A stretch of DNA of 64,000 nt. Origin: Ostrinia nubilalis (lineage: Eukaryota; Arthropoda; Insecta; Lepidoptera; Crambidae). A model generated the notes under the pieces. The model did not search any database and was not told the origin of the DNA. It was given only the letters and a program-made list of their open reading frames with translations. Each line of letters begins with the position of its first letter. The first letter of the stretch is position 1. This document shows, one piece after another, positions 58,968 to 64,000 of the stretch. A program made the translations under genes and the position numbers. The stretch is taken from contig NC_087092.1 of the NCBI RefSeq assembly GCF_963855985.1, positions 17,174,001 through 17,238,000 on the forward strand, written 5' to 3'.

Positions 58968-59015
<48 letters not shown>
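58968..59015 (-). repeat. poly(A) tail of the Jockey element (48 T on plus strand)
   Basis: An uninterrupted run of 48 T on the plus strand ends the 3' UTR of the minus-strand LINE. Such long pure tails shorten quickly, so this one suggests a young insertion. Confidence 0.93.
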
Positions 59016-59016
<1 letters not shown>

Positions 59017-59363
59017 AAGGGACGCGCGCTGGTAGCTTGAGGAGCTTTTCCAGCTTCACCGGGCAGAGTGGCGAGTACAGAAGGTACTCTAGCCGTTTGG
59101 CGATCGTCGGTGCGCGTGCCGACGAGGCCGAGTGTGGGCTTCGCGAAGCGAAGCCTAGGCTCGTCCGCGTCGGTCGCAGACCGACGTTCGCGATCGGGCC
59201 GTATCGAGCGCATAAGGCGCCCGATCAGTGGCGAACCCAACTAGAGGGTTGCCCACCGCGGTGTTGGACCAAAGTCCAGCCTACGGCGGGCTCACTCTAG
59301 TGGGCCCGATCGAGGGGACTACGGACGCGGCCTGAGGGCGCCACGGTAGGCTCGGACCTCGGC
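59016..59363 (-). other. Jockey 3' UTR with a cluster of hairpins
   Basis: Between the ORF2 stop and the poly(A) lie four perfect stems in 122 bp: 59105-59124 (6 bp, loop 8), 59137-59155 (GGCTTCGC GAA GCGAAGCC, 8 bp, loop 3), 59168-59186 (CGTCGGTC GCA GACCGACG, 8 bp, loop 3) and 59192-59226 (8 bp, loop 19). Such structure could be what the reverse transcriptase recognises; that is inference. Confidence 0.8.
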
Positions 59364-62300
59364 TCAGGCCGTGTCCGGGGGACGGATAGGGGAGAACCGG
59401 CCCGGTACATGTCTGTACCGTCCGAAATGGAAAGCAGGGCCTCGTACTCGCCGGCGAGTACGGTGTAACGAGCTACTGTGTTGTGGAGTAGTTGGCGTGC
59501 TTAAGGCAGTGATGTCTGTGTTCAGAAATTCGGTAATAGGATCGTCCGGGTCGTCTAGGACATGCCTAGGTCGTCGGTATTGGGCAGCGACATCTTTCTG
59601 GGGTGTATACGTGGCGGCGCTAACGATAAGAGGGTTCTTGTGGTTGATCGCTTTATCAAAGTAGCGGCGAGAGGCTTCTTTCATAAAGTGATCAATCGAT
59701 GGGATCTCGAAATCTCTATGGAGATTCGTGTTACGCACGAACCACGGGGCATCCGCGGCTCGGCGTAAGAATTTGTTTTGGAGGGTCTGGAATTTCTTAA
59801 GGTCTGTGCAGGAAGTGTGAGCAAACACCGGACTGGCGTAAGTCAACACTGGACGGATGCAGGTTTTGTAAATTGTCAACTTATTTCTAAGTGACAATTT
59901 ACTTTTCCTTCCAACTAGGTGGTAGAGTCGGTGGATGTAGTGGTTCGCACGGCTCAAGACACGTCTGAGGTGCGGAGCGAACGATAATCTCTGGTCGAGA
60001 GTGACACCTAAGTATTTGGCCTCACTTTTCCAAGGAATAGTTTGGTCAAATAAGGTGAGATGGGTGGGGACATTAGGACGAGTGCGAACCGGAGGACGTT
60101 TCGCAGACAAAGCCCTAGAAAAGTACACTGCTGCACTTTTTTCGGGATTTACCTCGATACGCCACTTCCTGAACCATTCGCCTAATTGTGTGACTGCGCG
60201 TTGGAGCGCCAAGATGACGTAATTCCGATTACGTCCGGACTTGTAGAGTGCGGTGTCGTCCGCAAAGAGGGCTAAATCCGTATTCGGATATTTGGGGATG
60301 TCATTGACGTACAATGAAAAGAGGATGGGCGAGAGCACGGAGCCCTGGGGGACTCCGGCTCTTATGGGGCGGGGGGAGGAGAGGGAGCCATCTACTCGGT
60401 AACGAAAGGTGCGATTCGATAAAAAGTCACGTAAGATGTGCACGAGACTGTCCGGCACACCGAGTTCGTAAAGCTTGTAAATCAAGCCATTGTGCCAGAC
60501 TTTATCGAATGCCTTCGCTACGTCGAAGAATAGCACTCCTGTCCCTACGGGTGGCTTAGCAGTGAGGCCGCTAAGTATGTGCTCCGTTAAGCGGTGCACC
60601 TGTTGTACGCAGGAATGTGAGGCGCGGAAGCCAAACTGTTCGTTTATTAAGAGATTATTAGAAAAAACATAATCTCTTAATCGAGAAACAATTATACGTT
60701 CGTATAACTTACCCATGGTCTTTAAGAGACTGATGGGTCTGTAGCTTGTGGGGTCAGCCAGTTTCTTACCGGGCTTCGGGATGCCAATGACTTCTGCCTC
60801 TTTCCACGCGTCGGGAAAGATGCAGTGAGACATGGCCGCGTTGAAAATAGCAACTAAGAGGTATACTAGGGGGGCGGGCAGGGCGCGTAAGACTCTATTA
60901 GAGATACGGTCCGGGCCGGGGGCTTTGTTGGGACGGAAACCTTTGATTATCGTTCGCACCTCGTCGACGTTGGTCGGGTCTAGGGTTGTGGTCGGAGGGA
61001 GGGCGGCTCTACGTTCGACTTCGCTGTCCACCATGCGGAGGTGGGCAGAGTCTACTGGGAGGGTACTGGGGGAGCACTGTGCTTCTAGACTGTCGGCTAG
61101 ACATTCGGCTTTGGCGTCGTCGTCAAACGCAAGCGTTTGATCGGGACGTAAAAGCGGTGGCGTGGACGCTACGGTGTCGGACTTAAAGGCTCTCGTCAAC
61201 TTCCAATAGGCTTGGTGAGATGGCGAGATTTCTTTAAGTAGGTCATCCCACTGATTGTTACGGAGTTCCGCGATACGAGCCTTGACAGCGCGCTGTAAGG
61301 AACGTAGGCGGGCTCTGTTTTCCTCGGTTGGATAAGCGTCATAATCGCGAGTGGCTGCGTTCTTTGCCCTCAATAGCTCTCGCGCGTCGTCCGGCAGCCT
61401 GAGACGGTGGTTAGCCATCGCAGGCACTTGCCTAGACGAGTCGCCGATGGCGACCGAGATGTGACTAGTAAGGGCATCGATCGCGTGAATAGTTTCGTGA
61501 GGCGAAACTATATCGTCGGGGATTGAGGACAGTTGTGGGCTCTGACAGTTCCCAAGTTTTACCTTGAGTTTGTCCCAGTCCACAACTGTCTTCATAGTGG
61601 GTGTAGACTCAGGAGAGCCTAATTGGAGTACGACCGGGCGATGGTCGGAAGTGAGCGCGTGCATGGTTTCTATAGAGTGTAGGCGGAGGCCTATATTCTT
61701 TAGAATTGCCATGTCAAGAATGTCGGGCCGATGCTCGACATTGTAAGGATAGTGAGTGGGCGTCATAGGGACTAAGATGTCAAAAATGAGTTCCTCAGAG
61801 AGTTCGCTTAGCATCATGCCGTTGGCAGTGGATGTTACGCAACCCCAATGAGTGTGTTTGCTATTAAAGTCGCCGCCAAGAATGACTGCACTATTCATAG
61901 CAAACAGGGCCTCAAAGTCGCTCCTTAAGGGAGTCTTGTTCGGGGAAAGGTAAACCGAGCCGATGAGAATGGGCTCGTGGCCAGTCATGGCTAGCCGACA
62001 GAGTGAGACTTCTAGGTTAGAGAGAGAAGGGGGATCGACTAAAGCACAGTGCAGAGAACGCTTATAGTAAATAAGCGTGCCGCCGCCACGTGTGGGCCTA
62101 TCGTGTCTAATGATATTGTAGTTCGCTATCCTAGGATTGCGAATAGAGGGTGTTAGGAGGGTCTCTTGAACCAGAAAGATGTCGACCTGGTGGTCGGTAA
62201 GGAACTGAGTAACCTCGTCCTTCTGCTGTCTAAGACCGTTAGCGTTGAAAAAAGCTAAGGTGATTGACCGGGGTTTGATCCTAGCGGTGGGATTAGCCAT
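59364..62300 (-). CDS. Jockey ORF2: endonuclease and reverse transcriptase
   Basis: The 978-codon protein starts at ATG 62298-62300 and stops at TGA 59364-59366. An upstream in-frame ATG at 62333 exists, but the 62300 ATG overlaps the ORF1 stop and is the likely start. Residues about 12-228 are an APE-type endonuclease: N19, E46 (QET), D144 and N146 (GGDFNS), and SDH 218-220. Residues about 455-735 are the reverse transcriptase: YRPISLL 520-526, FDVAKAFD 592-599, PQGSVLSP 651-658 and the catalytic FADD 679-682. KYLGVTLD at 762-769 and a C-terminal domain follow. I see no RNase H domain, and the zinc knuckles are in ORF1, both usual for Jockey. The protein nicks target DNA and primes reverse transcription there. 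No frameshift or missing catalytic residue is visible, so it may be functional. Confidence 0.95.
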   Translation of the reverse strand: MANPTARIKPRSITLAFFNANGLRQQKDEVTQFLTDHQVDIFLVQETLLTPSIRNPRIANYNIIRHDRPTRGGGTLIYYKRSLHCALVDPPSLSNLEVSLCRLAMTGHEPILIGSVYLSPNKTPLRSDFEALFAMNSAVILGGDFNSKHTHWGCVTSTANGMMLSELSEELIFDILVPMTPTHYPYNVEHRPDILDMAILKNIGLRLHSIETMHALTSDHRPVVLQLGSPESTPTMKTVVDWDKLKVKLGNCQSPQLSSIPDDIVSPHETIHAIDALTSHISVAIGDSSRQVPAMANHRLRLPDDARELLRAKNAATRDYDAYPTEENRARLRSLQRAVKARIAELRNNQWDDLLKEISPSHQAYWKLTRAFKSDTVASTPPLLRPDQTLAFDDDAKAECLADSLEAQCSPSTLPVDSAHLRMVDSEVERRAALPPTTTLDPTNVDEVRTIIKGFRPNKAPGPDRISNRVLRALPAPLVYLLVAIFNAAMSHCIFPDAWKEAEVIGIPKPGKKLADPTSYRPISLLKTMGKLYERIIVSRLRDYVFSNNLLINEQFGFRASHSCVQQVHRLTEHILSGLTAKPPVGTGVLFFDVAKAFDKVWHNGLIYKLYELGVPDSLVHILRDFLSNRTFRYRVDGSLSSPRPIRAGVPQGSVLSPILFSLYVNDIPKYPNTDLALFADDTALYKSGRNRNYVILALQRAVTQLGEWFRKWRIEVNPEKSAAVYFSRALSAKRPPVRTRPNVPTHLTLFDQTIPWKSEAKYLGVTLDQRLSFAPHLRRVLSRANHYIHRLYHLVGRKSKLSLRNKLTIYKTCIRPVLTYASPVFAHTSCTDLKKFQTLQNKFLRRAADAPWFVRNTNLHRDFEIPSIDHFMKEASRRYFDKAINHKNPLIVSAATYTPQKDVAAQYRRPRHVLDDPDDPITEFLNTDITALSTPTTPQHSSSLHRTRRRVRGPAFHFGRYRHVPGRFSPIRPPDTA

Positions 62301-62302
62301 TA
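62298..62302 (-). promoter_or_regulatory. TAATG stop-start overlap between ORF1 and ORF2
   Basis: On the minus strand the sequence CTCCGTAATGGCTAATCC contains the ORF1 stop TAA and the ORF2 start ATG sharing one A. This UAAUG arrangement is known to direct termination-reinitiation in the Bombyx LINE SART1. Its use here is inferred. Confidence 0.85.
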
Positions 62303-63901
62303 CGGAGCGTGGAAAGAGGAGATAGCGTAGCAAAAGTCTACGTGTTCGGCGAGGATAGATAACCTATCCATAATGTTGCCTTCGCCATTAGTCGCGCGCA
62401 GTTTTGCGGCGATCACAAACATCTCGCCGACATTAATTTGGCCAAAGAAGTCTCTGACCAGTTTAATGTCAGCCGCAGGTGAATGTGACGGCTGGGGCTT
62501 GGCCTGAGGGGCCGGGACTTTGTGGGCCGGTGCCTTAGGGGCAGGGGGACTTGGGTTAGGCGCCTGATGGGTAGGTGCCTTTGCCGTGGCCTTAGGGGCT
62601 GGGTGGGGTTGAGGACCCTGCTGGGGCGCGGGTGGGGCCACAGCTGTTTGGGCGGGTGCGGGAGTAAGGCTGGCTGCCTGGGTGTAGGCCAGAGGCCTAG
62701 CCCAAGCATTGGGCCTATTGGGACGGAGGCTAGGAGCCTCATTTGCTACCGCAAAGTTGCGAGTAGCATTGATCTGCCTGGGGGCAGAGGGGATGGGGAC
62801 ACGCGGCTGAGTGCGTGGGGCCCGGGGACAACCGCGATAATTCGCAGGATGACCCTGAGTACCACACAGTATGCAGCTCGGTGGTTCGGTGGCTGTGGCC
62901 TTGTCACGGACACAGTCGGCTGTGCCGTGATCGCCTAGGCACTTAACGCACCTAGGACGGGCGTGACAATTACGGGCAGCGTGCCCGTAATGTTGACAGC
63001 GGTGGCACTGGCCGGGAGCGCCGCGCTTACGGGGTGGCTCGACTTTGAGCCCGGAGATAAAGCAAACCGATTTCAAATTGAAAATCGATTTAGCTTCATC
63101 GGAATAGTCCAAGACAACTTGGACAAGGTCAAATGGTTCACGAGTACGAGTCCTGTACAGACGATGAACCTGTTTGACAGGGAAGTTTTGGGCCTTGAGG
63201 TCGGCCAAGATGGAGGCGGAGTCTAGCTCCTTGGGAAGGCCACGGATAACAACCCGCAGCTCCCTTTCCTCCTCGCGGGGGAAAGTATGATAACCGATAC
63301 GGTTTTCATCTAGGAATCGTGTTAGGGCTCGGTGCTCGTCCGAGGTGGACAAGGACACCTTAATACCTACGTTGCACGACTTAGCGTGCGAGAAGTTAAT
63401 GTGACGCTCCTTGAGCGCGCCGGAAATCTTGTTCCAGGACGCCTTGTCCTGGACAAAGACTGGGGGGACTCTGACAGTCCGCCCGGTGCTCGACTGCGAG
63501 CCGGAGGGCTGGGAAGATTGCGAGGGCTGAGAGAGGCCTGAGTTGGCCTTCAGCGCCTTCGCAGGGGGGGAAGGAGGGGGAGAGGCCGCGGATTTGCGGG
63601 TCCTCTTCGGACGACTGACGGTGGTGAAGCCACCGTCGTCGGCGTCTGAGACAGAGTCACATTCCATGTCCCTACTGGGGGCATGGGATTGGTGATCTAT
63701 CACAATAGAGTGCTCGTTCGTGAGCGGGATTGGTAGCGGGGCCGAGTTAGGATCGCACATGGCGTCCTCGGGACATGACGGGGAAGCAGGCTCCTCATAG
63801 ACGGAGCTTGCGAGGGATTTTGCCCGTATGTGGGCTTTAAACCCGGAGAGAACCTCCGGGTGAGTGGCCCGGAGGAACTTTAATAGTTCCTCCGTGTCCA
63901 T
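62300..63901 (-). CDS. Jockey ORF1: nucleocapsid-like RNA-binding protein
   Basis: The 533-codon protein starts at ATG 63899-63901 in a strong context (GCCATGG) and ends TAA at 62300-62302. The same frame is open, without another ATG, up to the window edge at 64000, so a start beyond the window is not excluded. Residues 1-212 are Ser/Pro-rich with a KRTRK basic patch near 99-103. Residues about 213-295 (ELRVVIRGLP...) look like the PRE_C2HC domain. Three zinc knuckles follow: C299-C302-H307-C312, C318-C321-H325-C330 and C343-C346-H351-C358. Residues about 400-480 are Pro/Ala-rich. ORF1 proteins of this clade bind the element RNA, and this one should do the same in a ribonucleoprotein with ORF2. 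The TAA shares its last A with the ORF2 ATG. Confidence 0.93.
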   Translation of the reverse strand: MDTEELLKFLRATHPEVLSGFKAHIRAKSLASSVYEEPASPSCPEDAMCDPNSAPLPIPLTNEHSIVIDHQSHAPSRDMECDSVSDADDGGFTTVSRPKRTRKSAASPPPSPPAKALKANSGLSQPSQSSQPSGSQSSTGRTVRVPPVFVQDKASWNKISGALKERHINFSHAKSCNVGIKVSLSTSDEHRALTRFLDENRIGYHTFPREEERELRVVIRGLPKELDSASILADLKAQNFPVKQVHRLYRTRTREPFDLVQVVLDYSDEAKSIFNLKSVCFISGLKVEPPRKRGAPGQCHRCQHYGHAARNCHARPRCVKCLGDHGTADCVRDKATATEPPSCILCGTQGHPANYRGCPRAPRTQPRVPIPSAPRQINATRNFAVANEAPSLRPNRPNAWARPLAYTQAASLTPAPAQTAVAPPAPQQGPQPHPAPKATAKAPTHQAPNPSPPAPKAPAHKVPAPQAKPQPSHSPAADIKLVRDFFGQINVGEMFVIAAKLRATNGEGNIMDRLSILAEHVDFCYAISSFHAP

Positions 63902-64000
63902 GGCATGGAGGGTGTATTCGCGACGCGTGAATCTACGCCGGTTCGCAAGTCGCAACCACCGAGAAGAGCCGGCAAGAAACTCGGTGGTTATAGCGGTGTG
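63902..64000 (-). other. 5' part of the Jockey element, with 10-bp hairpin
   Basis: This is probably 5' UTR. A perfect 10-bp stem AACCACCGAG / CTCGGTGGTT lies at 63954-63989 around a 16-nt loop, 53 bp upstream of the ORF1 ATG. The true 5' end and any internal promoter are beyond the window. Confidence 0.6.

Larger units (their letters stand above)
58968..64000 (-). mobile_element. Jockey-clade non-LTR retrotransposon, near complete, 5' end outside the window
   Basis: In minus-strand order: 5' region to 63902, ORF1 (63901-62300), ORF2 (62300-59364), 3' UTR (59363-59016) and poly(A) (59015-58968). Both ORFs are open without stops. The body is GC-rich, unlike its surroundings, as expected of an element arriving from elsewhere in the genome. 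Confidence 0.93.

Noticed and set aside
58675..59300. Several open frames across the poly(T) and LTR-like block
   Set aside because: They run through the poly(A) tail as poly-Phe or poly-Lys and arise from GC-rich non-coding element sequence.
1..64000. CRISPR array, bacterial operon or viral genome
   Set aside because: No regularly spaced identical repeats with unique spacers, no operon-like packing of genes, and all coding signals are of eukaryotic retroelement or insect type.

Overview
The window looks like lepidopteran nuclear DNA. It is AT-rich, almost gene-free, and densely seeded with repeat families that I associate with moths and butterflies: Helitrons ending in CTAGT, RTE-clade LINEs with GAT or GAAC tails, tRNA-derived SINEs, palindromic MITEs and a Jockey-clade LINE. 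This assignment comes from sequence character alone. No species is claimed.

Layout. At the left end is one host-type gene (548-1759, minus): intronless, 403 codons, with an internal tandem repeat of about 52 residues and a well-spaced TATA plus TCAGT initiator 30 bp apart. From about 1.9 to 58 kb I find no convincing multi-exon gene. The sequence is intergenic or intronic, with layers of mobile elements: Helitrons (5.8-7.6 kb, 35.0 kb, 48.9-49.1 kb), a recent truncated RTE LINE with a 10-bp target-site duplication (13.7-14.4 kb), a 1.48-kb hAT-type element inside an older MITE (17.2-18.8 kb), an RTE copy with an inverted 5' part (24.8 kb), further MITEs, two foldback-like elements built of short degenerate repeats (40.0-40.7 and 42.3-43.6 kb), and a 2.9-kb DNA transposon (52.3-55.2 kb) carrying a second transposon and an RTE copy inside it.

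The right end (58.97-64.0 kb, minus) is a Jockey-clade non-LTR retrotransposon with both ORFs open, a TAATG stop-start overlap between them, a 48-nt poly(A) tail and a 3' UTR packed with hairpins. Its 5' end lies outside the window. It appears young and possibly still active. Next to its tail is a GC-rich block that may be a retroviral-type LTR.

Only the Jockey ORFs form a functional unit: ORF1 is the RNA-binding nucleocapsid-like protein and ORF2 supplies endonuclease and reverse transcriptase. The remaining elements are truncated, non-autonomous or decayed. Stretches described as unrecognised were read by eye only; diverged exons or non-coding RNAs there cannot be excluded.
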